Origin: Aureobasidium sp. EXF-3400
Taxonomy: Eukaryota > Ascomycota > Dothideomycetes > Dothideales > Saccotheciaceae
Direction of reading: 5' to 3'
DNA length: 64,000 nucleotides
NCBI GenBank assembly: GCA_024195585.1
Contig: SWBL01000302.1
Coordinates: forward strand, 1-64,000
The notes beneath the pieces were generated by a model that saw only the letters and a program-made list of their open reading frames with translations, was not told where the DNA came from and ran no database searches. Both the position numbers and the translations under genes were made by a program. Shown one piece after another: positions 47,006 through 57,345 of the stretch; position 1 is the stretch's first letter; each line of letters starts with the position of its first letter.

Positions 47006-47241
47006 GGCAGAGGCTCGAATCACAGCCCTGAGGAAGGAGAAGCTAGCTATTTATCGACAAGGAGTAATGGGCAACAAAGTATATACATACGCAACGATAC
47101 CTGATGAGGTATTTCTATTGAGTAATTTTGACATGACAGATTCACTCTTGCAAGTGTATTCAAACGCTATATTTTGTTGCTCCTGCTCTTTCCAGAGTTT
47201 CCACAGTAGGGGCACTGGAAGCTTCACACAGACAGACTCTC

Positions 47242-48941
47242 CTATCTCTGCAAAGTATTCCTCCTACTCAAGCCATTCCCCTGCTCACCCTTCCCCAACA
47301 CCATCTTCAAGGCCTGCTCCAAAGCCCTATCATCATATCTTCCACTCAACCCATACAATCTAATCGCCTCAATCCCAGCCTTAGCCAATTCCTCTCTATC
47401 CACCTTTGGCGCCTCTTTATTCTCCATATAAATGATATGAGTAACATACGTCGAGAACTCCTCTTGCTTTGGCTTTTCCAGTCCTCTACTCTCAGCACAT
47501 GCATTTGCAATCGCAGCCACAAAGTCCAACGCTGTAAATGGAGTTGCTGAAGGACCGGTTTCGCGATCGATACTGCTGTTCAGCAGTAAAATCTTATTTC
47601 TGACGTGGGGAGATGCAATGGCATTCCCAATTCCGCGAAGGATTATACTTGGAATGATGGAGGTGAATAGGGAACCTATACTGTAGATTACTGTCGCTGA
47701 GTTTGCCAGAGCGTCAAGCACGCGAGGGTTTGCCGGACAAGACATTTCTTGGCCATAGGGGTTAATATACCATAACCTCTCTATCCTAGCCGGCAAATCC
47801 TCTTCCTGCAATTTTGAAAAATTTATAGCAGGACGACGTAAAGAAGGTAGAGAACCAGGCAGGTTTGCATCTTCGACGTTATCGTGTTCTTCGGTTTCTC
47901 GGCGGAGGTTGCTGGGGGACGGAGGAGAGGTGGGGAGGGCTGAAGAAGGAGCTAAGGGGTGAGAGATGTTGTTTTGACCTGTTATGTGCGTGCCGTTTGC
48001 TAGGGAGACACTGATGTGGTGTGAGAAGTTTGTGTTGATGGCGGGGAGGACTGTCATGGTTGTGGGGACGTTGCAGACGCTGCTGAGGAGGTAGATTGCT
48101 GATTCCAAGCTGCCGGAGAAGAGGCGGGCGCTGTTGGATTTTATCTGTTAGTGATAACGATCTTTTCCTATCGTGTATTTGTCTCCGTCAGATCACTTAC
48201 CCAGTCAAGAACAGATTTCCAATACTCGCAGACGAAAAGTCGAATCTTGAACTCGGTCTCATTCTCTTGACAATTTCCTGATTAACCAAGTTCAAAAAAC
48301 TTCTAATCAATTCCTTCTTAGGAGTGGAGATTTGATGCCACAGGGGGTGCAAGGATTCGACTATCTCTAGCCATTCCAGACGTGCTTCTCTAGGGTCTGG
48401 TGGTAGACGGTGGTTGAAGAGTGCTTTGATAGATGCAGCTTCAGAGTGAGGGTCGCCGTTGTCGGGAATCAGACGGACCAATCTACCTGTTTGGTGGAAA
48501 GAAAGAGGGCTTAGTTTATGTTCAGGGTATGGGACACACGTTGGTGTCTACGAGAAAGAGGTCATGTTGACTTACTGCGTAGATCACCGATGCCTATCAT
48601 CAGACATGTCAGCAACATAATTTAAAGATATTGTAGCGATACACTCACCAGGACCGCCAAACACTCGAATCAGTTCGCTGGAACTACCGCCGTTATCACT
48701 GATTGGAATGACATAATTGAGCACACTGTTGTTGGCTTGAGCGAGATTTGTGAAGACATCGACGAGATGATTTGTAGCTAAGACAGATGATCAGATGTCT
48801 TGATTTGAGACTCTGAATCTCGATGTCTGAAAACTTACCTGTGCCTCCGCCAAAGATTGTTATCTGACTACATTTGGACGAGGGATTAGGAGATGGAAGC
48901 CGAAGTGACCCTGGCCAAGTGTTTCGTGGTGGATGTTCCAT
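47242..48941 (-). CDS. CofD/YvcK-like (UPF0052) protein
   Basis: Five exons (48839-48941, 48649-48777, 48576-48593, 48201-48486, 47242-48130) encode 474 aa. The glycine-rich start ITIFGGGTATNHLVD is built across intron 1. PISDNGGSSSELIRVFGGPG and IGDLRSRLVRLIPD follow, with the 18-nt third exon supplying GIGDLR. Later blocks are ASIGNLFLTGARLFSGS and LWYINPYGQE. This is the CofD-like fold shared by 2-phospho-lactate transferase and bacterial YvcK/gluconeogenesis factors. YvcK-type proteins bind UDP-sugars, and the eukaryotic role is undefined. Base use in the last exon is strongly C/T-biased near its 3' end. Confidence 0.9.
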
Positions 48942-49702
48942 GGTCGCGTGCGCAGTTGTGTTTCGATTGTAGAGAAGCCGGCCAGCGAACTAAGACTGGA
49001 TGAAAGTTATAAAAAGTTTATGAACAGAACAGATTGTCGCAGTCGTTTATGGCGAGGAAGTTGATGACAGGTGGTTGCTGATGTTGGCTGCACGTTGATG
49101 TTTCGCAGCCACCACCAAAAGTGTTCGCGTGTCAAAGTTTAGCGTAGCCGCAAGTACACGCAGTTGCTTTGAGTAAGTTGATAAATGTTCCCTCAACGAG
49201 TTTTCGTGAGATCAACGTGAGAATATTGATGCGTGGAAGGTTTCTCTTGATCCGAACGTTCTGTGATGGAGGCTTATACAATAGCTAGCGGACAGCCGGC
49301 CCGAGACGCCGAGATGTTTGTCAATGGAAGGATGATTTCGTCAGAGTCTCTCTTAGCAAGGAGGTTCACATCTGGGCTCCATAATATTGGTCTCTCGATT
49401 CTCCAAATCCCCATGGTCAAGAACACTTACCCTACATCGAAGTGTGTCTGGTCTTGAGGGCACAATGGAATACTCGAGACACAGATTTGACACAGCTGCA
49501 CAATATCAGATGGGCACTTCTTGTTTGATTGATGTTTTTGATTGTCTAACATGACGACTAAGAAATAGGAAAGGATGCAGCTGGAGAATTTGGGGATGGT
49601 GAAATGTACATGACGGCAGAGTAGCAGCTCTCTGGATATCAAGTCGTTTGGAGAAGCAGCGCTCTGAACATCAAGTCGTTTGGAAAAGCAGCAATTCGTA
49701 GC
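48942..49702. other. Intergenic, no supported gene
   Basis: Upstream of the CofD-like gene and downstream of the small mitochondrial-type gene. A partial direct repeat CATCAAGTCGTTTGGA..AAGCAGC occurs twice at ~49637-49690. Nothing else was seen. Confidence 0.45.
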
Positions 49703-50092
49703 TTAATGTTGCTTGGTGGGAACACCGTGACCTGAAGGGGCAGAAGCAAACAGACCCTCCTCGTTCTTCTGGTAGTCGGTACCGATGTGGATGCCGCCCT
49801 CTCTCTCGGCGCGTCTTCTTCTCTTCTCGAGCAATGATTCCTTGGTGTCTTGGAGGATGCGGAGCTGTCTCTCTTCAACGCCTTGGAGCCAGTAACCAAA
49901 GCTGGCACCAATGCCACCGAATAGAGGGTATGCCCAAGCGGAGTTGCGCGAGATGATGGGACGCATCTCAATGCCGAGTTGCCAGACGCGGACGGCGATG
50001 CCTGTGAGATATCGTAAGTCTTTGGACTAAATTTTGAAGCTGCTGAACAGGGTATGCGCACCGAAACCGCCCCAGAAAAGGATCTTGGACAT
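49703..50092 (-). CDS. Small mitochondrial-type membrane protein (109 aa)
   Basis: Two exons (50062-50092, 49703-50001) across a 60-nt intron give MSKILFWGGFG + IAVRVWQLGIEMRP and so on, 109 aa. It has a hydrophobic N-terminal segment and a second one (AWAYPLFGGIGASFGYWL), then a charged helix EERQLRILQDTKESLLEKRR and a short polar tail. Size and layout match single-spanning accessory subunits of mitochondrial complex I in fungi (the NUXM-like group), but I cannot confirm this from motifs. It is divergent from SHG1. Confidence 0.7.
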
Positions 50093-50433
50093 TGCGACTG
50101 GTGATGTGACGGGAGTTGTATTGGTAGTGGTAGATGGATCGGGGTCGCACTGCAATTGAACGGAGCGCCTGGCTCAGCAGTAAATCGGAGGACCGGTTGG
50201 GGGTGGAGTTTCGTAGTAGTCGTGAACAGACTATGATGTACGGTATAGAATGGCCGATTGCTGACCTTCTCGTCGTGTCTGGCTGCGTCGGAAGACGCTC
50301 GTTCCTGCCTTCAAGCTCGGCCTTGGCACTCCGCATACTGCCTTCCGCGTCCCGCATCCCGCATCATTCGTTGCATTTCATTGATCCTCGAGGACTGTCA
50401 AGTGTCTTTCATCCGCCTTCCTGCTGAGCAAAC
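50093..50433. promoter_or_regulatory. Divergent promoter region, small membrane protein/SHG1
   Basis: A 341-bp interval between opposite-strand genes that must contain both promoters. Overlapping frames here are not supported. Confidence 0.5.
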
Positions 50434-52165
50434 ATGGCAGCGGCGACCGACACGACCGCCGGCGCCCAGGCAGATTTGCCTCGACGCAAACCGCCTCGTG
50501 TCTCAGACCTGCCTCTTTCTTCATCCAAGCGTGCTTCAATAGACAGTTTGCTGCACACCTTCAAGAAGAAGGGTCAGTTCGACGAGTTGCGCAAGAACAC
50601 TTTTGCTCAATTCGATCACGGTGTAAGTTCGACTTCACTGGTACTGCAACCAACAATCTCTAACACAAGCCATCAAGCCAAAGAAAGATGCCCTGGTCGA
50701 CTCGATTCGCTCCTTTGTAGACGCCGAAATCGATCGCGACCCTGTCAAATATCTCGCCAAAAACCCTCGTCTTGCCGCTCCTCTCCTCGAAGGTGCCGCC
50801 GCTCGTGCGGATATCTACCCAAAGACCGAAGCCGATATCGACCAATTCATAAAAGACTACCTTCAAACCGCCGAAAAAGCACTACGAGACATTCGTATAT
50901 CCGAAATTGGCGAGGAAGCTGCAAGGAAGGAAGAGGAAGCTGGCACTAAGCCCGACCAAGTCTACGCCGAAGCATCACAACGCCGTCATAAGGAACGTCT
51001 CGACCGTCACGCCGAAGACATGAAGGAACAAGCAAAGAAGGAGCGTGCTCAACGGCGACAGGCCGAGAAAGAAGCCCTCATACAGCGCGCCCAAGAGCTG
51101 CAGAAAGAGACAGAGCGTATGGCCGCTCAACAGAAAAAACATACCGAAAGGGCAGAGGCCCGCAAGATGGAGGAGGAAAGGAAGAAGGCCCGTCTCAAGG
51201 CTCTTGCCGACGAGCGCGAGAAGAAGGAAAAGCTGCTCGAAGAAGAACGCAAAAAGGAAGAGGAAGAGAGAGCCAAACGCAAGAAGATTCAAGAGGAGGA
51301 AGAGGCCAAGCGTCTGGAGCAGGAGGCTATGCGCATGCTGCTCGAAGAAGGTCAGGCCATGGCTTCCAAGTCTGGAGCCAAGAAGATGGATCGCGAACGT
51401 GAACGCAGCGAGAGCATGGAAAGAAGATTCGCCCGCCGAGACCGAGACCGCGACCGCGATCGCGACCGTCGCTCTCCATCACCGGATCGCCATTACAGAC
51501 CCGCCGACCGAGACAGAAGAGATCGAGGATACGATCGCTATGAGGGCCGTCGCGAATCCACCTTGCGTGAAATTAGTGCCGAGCGCGAGGCATGGAAAGC
51601 AAAGCAACTTCGCGACAAGGACCGTCGCAGCAGATCTCCCTCTCGCGATCGCCGTCCTGCACGCCACGATCGGTCTCGCAGTCCCCTGGGTAGGGGTGAT
51701 CGCTATGTTCCCTCCGACCGCCAGGACCGTGACACCCGCAGAAGACGTTCTCGTACTCGCTCTCCTAGAGGTCAGGGCGATCGCTACGTTCCTGCTGATC
51801 GCCTTGCACAACCCGACCGTCGCACCCGCGACCGTTCAAGAGACAGAGACCGCGACCGTGATGTCCGTGACAGAGATAGAGATAGGGACCGCGACCGCGA
51901 CCGTGAGCGTGAAAGAGAAAAAGACCGCGACAAGGATCGTGACAGAGATCGCGAAAAGGACCGCGATCGTGACAGAGACAGAGAACGTGAAAGAGAAAGA
52001 GAACGTGATCGCGACAGAGACCGCGATCGTCGCCGCAGAGAAGACGACAGACCAAAGGCTGATCGTTACGTACCTTCTGCCAGCGCCGGTGCCTCTCGTC
52101 GAGACAGCGAAAAAGCTGTCAGCAAACGCGATCGCTCACGCTCGAGAAGCCGCGATGCTAGGTAG
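50434..52165 (+). CDS. shg1: COMPASS component Shg1/BOD1-domain protein with RD-rich tail
   Basis: Two exons (50434-50622, 50678-52165; a 6-base acceptor shift is possible) encode about 558 aa. Residues ~30-150 form the BOD1/SHG1 domain (IDSLLHTFKKKGQFDELRKN, then DALVDSIRSFVDAEIDRDP). A long charged coiled coil (residues ~150-300) follows, then an Arg/Asp/Ser tail with SRSP-type sites and runs of DRDRD. Shg1 belongs to the Set1/COMPASS H3K4 methyltransferase complex. The SR/RD tail resembles those of RNA-processing proteins and could bind RNA or splicing factors, which is inference. The tail DNA (51,840-52,040) is a degenerate hexamer repeat coding Arg-Asp and Arg-Glu. Confidence 0.82.
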
Positions 52166-52611
52166 AACCGCAACGAGCTTCGAGTCGCGACGTGGTTGTC
52201 TGGCTGTAATGAGCATGAGATGCATCTCCAGTATTAGGACCGCGGAGACAGATAGGCTACAGGGAGTTTATGAGGTGCGAAATGCATTGTGGTAGGAGTT
52301 TAAGGTGTTGTTTCGCTGGGTTTGTAGCATTGCATGATACCCCTGATGACTAGCAGTATAGTCCAGAAATGAATTCACTTTTCCTTACTTGCTCAGTTCG
52401 GTTCGCATGTCTGTCTTCTTTCCTCTCCCGAATTTCCTCTTTCATTCTCCTTTCTTTGGCTTGATCCTGCTTCAAGACTCTCCCTATCGACTTGGTTGTC
52501 TTCGCCGAAGATGCGTAGCCCGCAGTGGAAGCTGATTGACAGAGGGGGATCGACTATCAACCAAGAGATTAGCAAGCTGTTCTCAAACCCCAAAAGACAA
52601 TGCCAACGAAC
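52166..52611. other. SHG1 3' flank and edge of the paralog cluster
   Basis: Convergent 3' ends of SHG1 (plus) and paralog A (minus). No further gene was seen. Confidence 0.4.
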
Positions 52612-52989
52612 TCATTTCTTCCCGCTAGAGTTCAGGTTCAGAAGGTTCAAGCCGTAAGCGACGCAGAGCTTATCAGCAGTCTTTACAAGCAGGTCGTTGT
52701 AGGCCAGCTCAGGGGTAGCGCCACAGCCCCTCTCACAACGGACAAAGTTATCAATACGATATTGCAGAGCCTCCTGAGATCTGTACTCGGGACGACCGGG
52801 GCGGTCGAGAAACACAAGCCATTGTCCGCTAGGGTCGGTTCTGGTGAGAACGAAGCGGTATGCCTTGAGATCGGCGTGGTCGAGCATCTCAAGGTTGTCT
52901 GGTTTGTGTTAGCGGTGTGGGAGTGTCAGGGAAGAAAGGAGCTTGCCTAGGATTTGAGCGCGGAGGGCCATGATGTTGCCAGTCATCAT
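52612..52989 (-). CDS. Small paralogous protein, copy A (109 aa)
   Basis: Two exons (52947-52989, 52612-52898) give 109 aa starting MMTGNIMALRAQIL. The 48-nt intron is phase 1, at the same codon as in the other four copies, and uses a GC donor (GCAAGC) with CCAG acceptor and a CTAAC branch point. Exon 2 opens DNLEMLDHADLK and ends with the family block GCGATPELAYNDLLVKTADK plus a 14-residue tail. No signal peptide or membrane segment is seen, so it is probably intracellular. I recognise no known domain. Family membership rests on exon structure plus the two conserved ends. A perfect heat-shock-type element lies 131 bp upstream. Confidence 0.75.
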
Positions 52990-53543
52990 GTCGATTGGCA
53001 CGTGTTGATGCTGTGTTGGAAGTTTGGGAAGTTTGGGAAGTTTGGTTGTGGTGAAGAAAGATAGGAACAAGAAAGCTTGAGCAGGAGTAAGTGAAACTAC
53101 ACGAAAACGCTCAAGCACTTTCCGGAACATTCACTTCAGAGTACGTTCCATCAAGAACGGTGAGTCGTGATCGAAGCAATGGCGATACAGAACGGAGTCT
53201 TTACGGATACACAGGAACATCTCGGAGAAGGAAATCAAGAATATATGGTGAGGAGGAAGAAAGATGGTCAAAGATAGATATGGTGCCGAAGAAGTGGTAT
53301 TCAGGGCTATGCTAGTTAAGCATTGGTTGATCTCAAAATGATTAACTGGCTGGAAGGTAAAGATACAAGCAGCGGTCTTGATGTGGAAGACTTCCGGCTG
53401 CTACAGTGGAAGGTCCATGGCAGAGACTAGAAGATGGTGTTGTTCAATCGCCAATCGATGTCATCTACTCACAAATAATTAGATGATTCCAACGTGGTGA
53501 GCCTTCAACCTTGGAAACATACCTAAGACACATTGAGATACGC
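52990..53543. other. Upstream of copy A and 3' of copy B
   Basis: Holds the copy A promoter with a TTCnnGAAnnTTC element at 53120-53132, and a short GGGAAGTTT repeat (about three units at 53019-53042). No gene was seen. Confidence 0.5.
53120..53132. promoter_or_regulatory. Heat-shock-element-like site upstream of copy A
   Basis: TTCCGGAACATTC fits TTCnnGAAnnTTC exactly, the three-unit Hsf1 site. It lies 131 bp before the copy A ATG inside a 20-bp block that recurs with few changes before copy B. Function is inferred from the consensus only. Confidence 0.5.
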
Positions 53544-53862
53544 TCAGTTGACACGGTTGAATAGTTCCATGGCGGTAGTCTTAAGCAAGTCTCTGTAGGC
53601 AGCCTCAGGAGTCTCGCCGGTACCCAAAAAGCTTTGATCACAGCTACCTCTGATCGCGGCATGGGCGGTGACCTTGAGAGTGGCGCACCAGGGATGGAGA
53701 TCTTCGTGAGTACTGCAAGCAAGACTGATGGGAGTGTCGCGTTTGTAGTGAGGGTGCAGAATCTGAACGTTGTCTATACAGTGTTAGACATGTACTGACA
53801 TTAGAAGAGAATAGACGGCTCTTACCAAGGATCAGGGTGCGCAGTCCCATGATTTCAGACAT
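53544..53862 (-). CDS. Small paralogous protein, copy B (88 aa)
   Basis: Two exons (53826-53862, 53544-53773) give 88 aa. Exon 1 is MSEIMGLRTLIL, and the 52-nt phase-1 intron (GTAAGA donor, TATAG acceptor) is positioned exactly as in copies A, C, D and E. Exon 2 begins DNVQILHPHYK and ends FLGTGETPEAAYRDLLKTTA-MELFNRVN. It is the shortest clean form and a useful reference for the family. It is cysteine-containing (three Cys) but not obviously secreted. Function is unknown. The upstream flank carries a degenerate version of the copy A promoter block. Confidence 0.8.
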
Positions 53863-54841
53863 CTTGTGTGATGAGTGCTTGTTGTTTGGAGAGAGTGATT
53901 GGTTTGTGTCAAATGTTGGTCGCGTTGATAGTTGGTTGTGGTAGACGTGGGAAACAAGAGGGAAGCAGCACGCAAGACGAAAAGGAAAGCACACCCAGAT
54001 CAAGTGATGCACTTTCCGAAACTTTCACTCTCACTTTCCAAAAACAGTGAATAAGTAGGCAGTAGGGTTCCTTCTACGAAACGATGTATGAGCCGGAAAA
54101 CTTCGTCATGATATTCACCTTGGGGACATACCTGAGGAGGGACTCATTTGTCTGGTACGACAAGGAGACTGAGAAAGATGGTGAAAAGAACAAAAGCAAG
54201 TCAAGAAAGCACAGAAGGATAGGGATACCATGGTCAGGAATAGAAGAAAAATCGATGAATCAGATTGGATGCTGTTTCTTTTTTATCGAGGCACGACTTA
54301 CCATTTGCTCCATAGAGAGAACTTACCAAGAACACATGCCATAGTTACTGGACAGCCCGGCAGAGTTGCAGGTTCGCCTCGAGGATTGAAATCTTGGGGA
54401 CTTGGGGTTGTGATGGTATGCAAATTTTGGAGCATTGAGCCAAGACGTAACGTGCTACACAGGGAAGTGTTCAACAAAAAGGAAGGCTCTCTAGTTGGTG
54501 GTTTGCACCGAAGACCATGTCGAGCAAACTTATTCATCAGCAGCTGGAGTCTATAGAGATCATACCCTTCGGTCTGACTGTTCATTGTTAGAATCAAGAG
54601 AGTAAAAATCATAGGAAAGGAACAGAGTGAAGAAGAAGCAACTCACAGGTAAGACGGAAGATCAGGAGGAAGTTATGGTCCTGTGAGCGTGTAAAAAGGC
54701 AAAATGACAGCGGCCGACGCCAGAAGTTGAACCCGCGTCCATCAAAACCGAGAAATCTTGGCACCAGAAAAAATTATTTTCTCGGCCTCATTTCGCTCCC
54801 AACAACGTGAAACAAAACGATTGAAGACAGACAAAAGGTGA
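53863..54841. other. Spacer between copy B and tRNA-Glu, possible relic
   Basis: About 1 kb with no supported gene. At 54009-54028 a block GCACTTTCCGAAACTTTCAC matches the copy A promoter block. On the minus strand a frame at 54316-54585 ends MACVLG next to a GTAAGT donor, loosely like the family's first exon end, but no matching second exon was found. It may be a decayed copy. Confidence 0.35.
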
Positions 54842-54941
54842 TTCCGACACGGGGAATTGAACCCCGGCCTCCTCGGACCTAGTTGTGTTATGAGAAACAC
54901 GGTTTGAGAGCGAGAAATCCTAGCCACTAGACCATATCGGA
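54842..54941 (-). tRNA. tRNA-Glu (CTC), intron-containing
   Basis: The acceptor TCCGATA pairs with TGTCGGA, the discriminator is A, the D arm carries the A box TGGTCTAGTGG, and the T arm CGGGG/CCCCG holds GGTTCAATTCC. The anticodon stem TCTCG/CGAGG and loop CTCTCA-C give anticodon CTC (Glu). An intron of about 28 nt sits after position 37. All arms are complete, so this looks functional. It lies inside the paralog cluster between copies B and C. Confidence 0.93.
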
Positions 54942-55469
54942 TGTTGTTGAAGGCCAGGAAGCGTCTTAAGTATATGAAGAACTTTCTACGTGCCCGGCTG
55001 ATCTCAATCTACTGCTGCTGCTAAACTGTGTCCATGAAGGATTGACTTCGGACATTTCCAGAAACTATTCCAATACAATAATCTCAGGAGACTGGCCTCT
55101 CCATTCCCACAGGTATGACAAATTCTGTCCCTCGAGGTCTTTTGTGTTTCATCTTCTTCGTCAGAGGCTGAAGGTCACAGACTTTCTAAGACATCCATCA
55201 CATTCCTTGCAATATGAACTCGACTATGCAAAGCAATCCGGTGAAAATGATTCAGGAGATACTTGGATCTCTATACAACAACTCTGCACAATCGTCACGA
55301 TATACAGCCAATGTAGTGGGAGGATGGATCTCGGTGGTTGGTATGTTTGATTACAGGTCTGATTGCAACCATCGAAGAGTGATTTTGAACGGCAAGACAG
55401 CAACGTTCCATCGCACAGCATGGGAGAAGATACTGATCATTATGATCAAAGATTCTGCTGATCCTCAGG
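54942..55469. other. Spacer between tRNA-Glu and copy C
   Basis: No gene is supported. The minus-strand frame of copy C is open through much of this region if its last intron is not removed, but codon quality drops after the donor at 55532. A plus-strand frame (55214-55846) is antisense to copy C. Confidence 0.4.
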
Positions 55470-55892
55470 CTAGGGACTACGTCCATGTTAGCTGGGTTGT
55501 TCGCGAGAACCAAGGATGGACAACAAAGATACCTATCCTCATGTTCAGATATCTTCTCCCATTGACCGTTGGAGACCATCATGGCAGTGTCCTCCAGGAT
55601 GTCCTGGTAGGCAAGCTCGGGAGTCTTGCCTCGACCAGACATGAGAGTGTAACCAGAGCCTGCACGAGGATTGAAGCTCCAGCCGTGACCGACCTTGACA
55701 GTCCAGATTTCGTCGTCCGGATCGTAGGCAAGAAGGAACTGAGGCTTGCCGTGGTAGGCGTGCGTGGCAGTGATGTTTTCTTGACAAAATCAGGATGCCG
55801 CCGGCAAGATGGATTTGTAGGGTTGCCTTGTACATACCGCAGATAAGTGTGCGTAACATCATGATGCCTGACATGTTCAGAACTTCCGACAT
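55470..55892 (-). CDS. Small paralogous protein, copy C (about 102 aa)
   Basis: Three exons are proposed (55838-55892, 55533-55779, 55470-55476). Exon 1, MSEVLNMSGIMMLRTLIC, has a six-residue insertion against copy B. The 58-nt phase-1 intron is in the family position. Exon 2 starts ENITATHAYHGKPQFLLAYD and carries GRGKTPELAYQDILEDTAMM. A second intron (55477-55532, GTATCT donor, CAGCTAAC branch, GTAG acceptor) leads to a two-codon end. Without it the frame runs on to 55295 with poor content (179 aa). Six tyrosine/aromatic positions in the middle suggest a folded beta-rich core. Function is unknown. Confidence 0.72.
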
Positions 55893-56447
55893 TTTGAATG
55901 CTTTCTGATGAGTATGACGGGAGATACAGAAGGGTTGGATGGAGGAAGAACAGCTGGGAGATAAGTGTTGACGAGGGCGAAATGTCGCTTCCTTCCCGTT
56001 TGCACTTGCAAACAGCACTTCGGGACCTCCAGCCGTCCACGCTTCAGGTCAATCAACAGCTCTCAAGAACAAACAGAGCAAAGGAACAAACGCACAAGAA
56101 AGAGTAGAACGTTGAACTGGACCTCGCTAATAAACGAATTATCATTTGTCAGATGCCATATCCACATTTTGTAACCCCTGATTCTCTTTCTAGCAGTACA
56201 AACACCGATATCCAACAGACCGATCTACACCATATCCTCTCTCTTGAATATGAGAAGCCGGATGAATGACTAGAGATCATGCCCCCTCGAACCTCTACCA
56301 AAACTTCTTGATTAAGTCTTCCGTCGCATCTAACAGCGCAGCCCAGGGACCAGCCCATGAACTTCGATACCGTCAGATTACCATCCAAAAGTAGTTGAGA
56401 GCCACATAGCCACTTATGATAGTGTGGGGATCCTCCAACTTTAAGGT
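55893..56447. other. Upstream of copy C, no supported gene
   Basis: Promoter region of copy C plus spacer. Frames on both strands are not supported. Confidence 0.4.
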
Positions 56448-56672
56448 CTATATTCTTTGATGATGACAGCAATTCTCTCCAAGCGGTCGCTCTCGTTGGG
56501 CGCCATCTGCCAATCTCATCAAGCGGTCAACCTCGTTGGCGTTAGGAGTTTGTGCGTACATGAGTTTGATGAGAGCTACAATGAGCTGTCTAGTGGTGAA
56601 GGCTCCGCTGCCGATGAGGAGGAATAAAATGGATTTGATGTACCAATTATCCATGCTGAACCAACTATCCAT
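56448..56672 (-). CDS. Possible small membrane protein (74 aa)
   Basis: A frame starting MDSWFSMDNWYIKSILFLLI, with one hydrophobic segment (residues ~11-24), then TRQLIVALIKLMYAQTPNAN and a polar His/Arg end. The frame is open upstream to 56882 but that part looks non-coding. A 21-bp direct repeat (CTATCCATGCTGAA-type) at ~56650-56680 encodes the two Met-Asp-Ser/Asn-Trp copies at the start. No relation to the paralog family could be shown. Low confidence. Confidence 0.35.
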   Translation of the reverse strand: MDSWFSMDNWYIKSILFLLIGSGAFTTRQLIVALIKLMYAQTPNANEVDRLMRLADGAQRERPLGENCCHHQRI

Positions 56673-56990
56673 GCTGAATGAATGTAACAGGTAAGGGCTT
56701 GTGAATTTTGTTGGTTGGGTGTAGGACAGGAGTGATGGTGATGATGGTATTATCGTTCTGATGTGATTGTGGGATGATGCAGTCAACCAGCCAGGGATAC
56801 GGCTTTTATATGATCGATACTTGAGAATCTGATCTTTACAGCCGACGGCGTTGAGGTAGGACAACTTCTGAACAAAGAGCACAATATCGTGAGAAAGAAC
56901 ACTGTCTTAGACATCCATGTCTCAAGTGCTGGAGCATATCGCCGAGTACCAGAATCAGAGAGAGAGACATCAGCAAGACAAAGTTCATGC

Positions 56991-57143
56991 CTAAGAAAAG
57001 CAATTTTCAGCAGACAACTCACGGGATACCAGTATCAGCTCATTAGCTTCTTCAGGAGTTATATGCAGATTTTTCCAAAGCGAGAGGCACGATGTGACAT
57101 TGAAATCGTATAACAGAAGAACCAACAATATAGCAAGGTGCAT
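56991..57143 (-). CDS. Possible 50-aa peptide with family-like C-terminus (copy F or relic)
   Basis: A 50-codon frame reads MHLAILLVLLLYDFNVTSCL and then WKNLHITPEEANELILVSRE and ends ELSAENCFS. The hydrophobic start could be a signal peptide or anchor. The ITPEEANELIL segment resembles the family's TPE-x-AY-x-x-LL block, and it lies on the same strand between copies C and D, but no LRTLI exon precedes it. It may be a truncated copy, or chance. Confidence 0.3.
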   Translation of the reverse strand: MHLAILLVLLLYDFNVTSCLSLWKNLHITPEEANELILVSRELSAENCFS

Positions 57144-57345
57144 CTGAATTTATTCTCCCAATTGAAAATCAACAAGATCGAGACTGCCTAAGCATGTGTA
57201 GATACAACGATAATAGTCCATTCCGCATAGATGGTCTTATACATGAGACAGCTTTAGAAAACGATTTCAACCGACTGACGAATCGAAACAGAAAGAACAC
57301 CATAATCATCCAAACCAATCATCCCAGGGCTCCCTATCGAGATTG

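Noticed and set aside
51045..52295. 416-codon frame overlapping SHG1 in another phase
   Set aside because: Created by the repetitive Arg-Asp codons. The SHG1 frame carries the recognised domain.
54298..54612. Sixth paralog between copy B and tRNA-Glu
   Set aside because: Only a weak first-exon-like end (MACVLG next to GTAAGT) was seen. No matching second exon or TPE-x-AY block follows.
55214..55846. 210-codon plus-strand frame across copy C
   Set aside because: Antisense to copy C, whose sense strand shows family motifs, paired splice sites and the family intron position.
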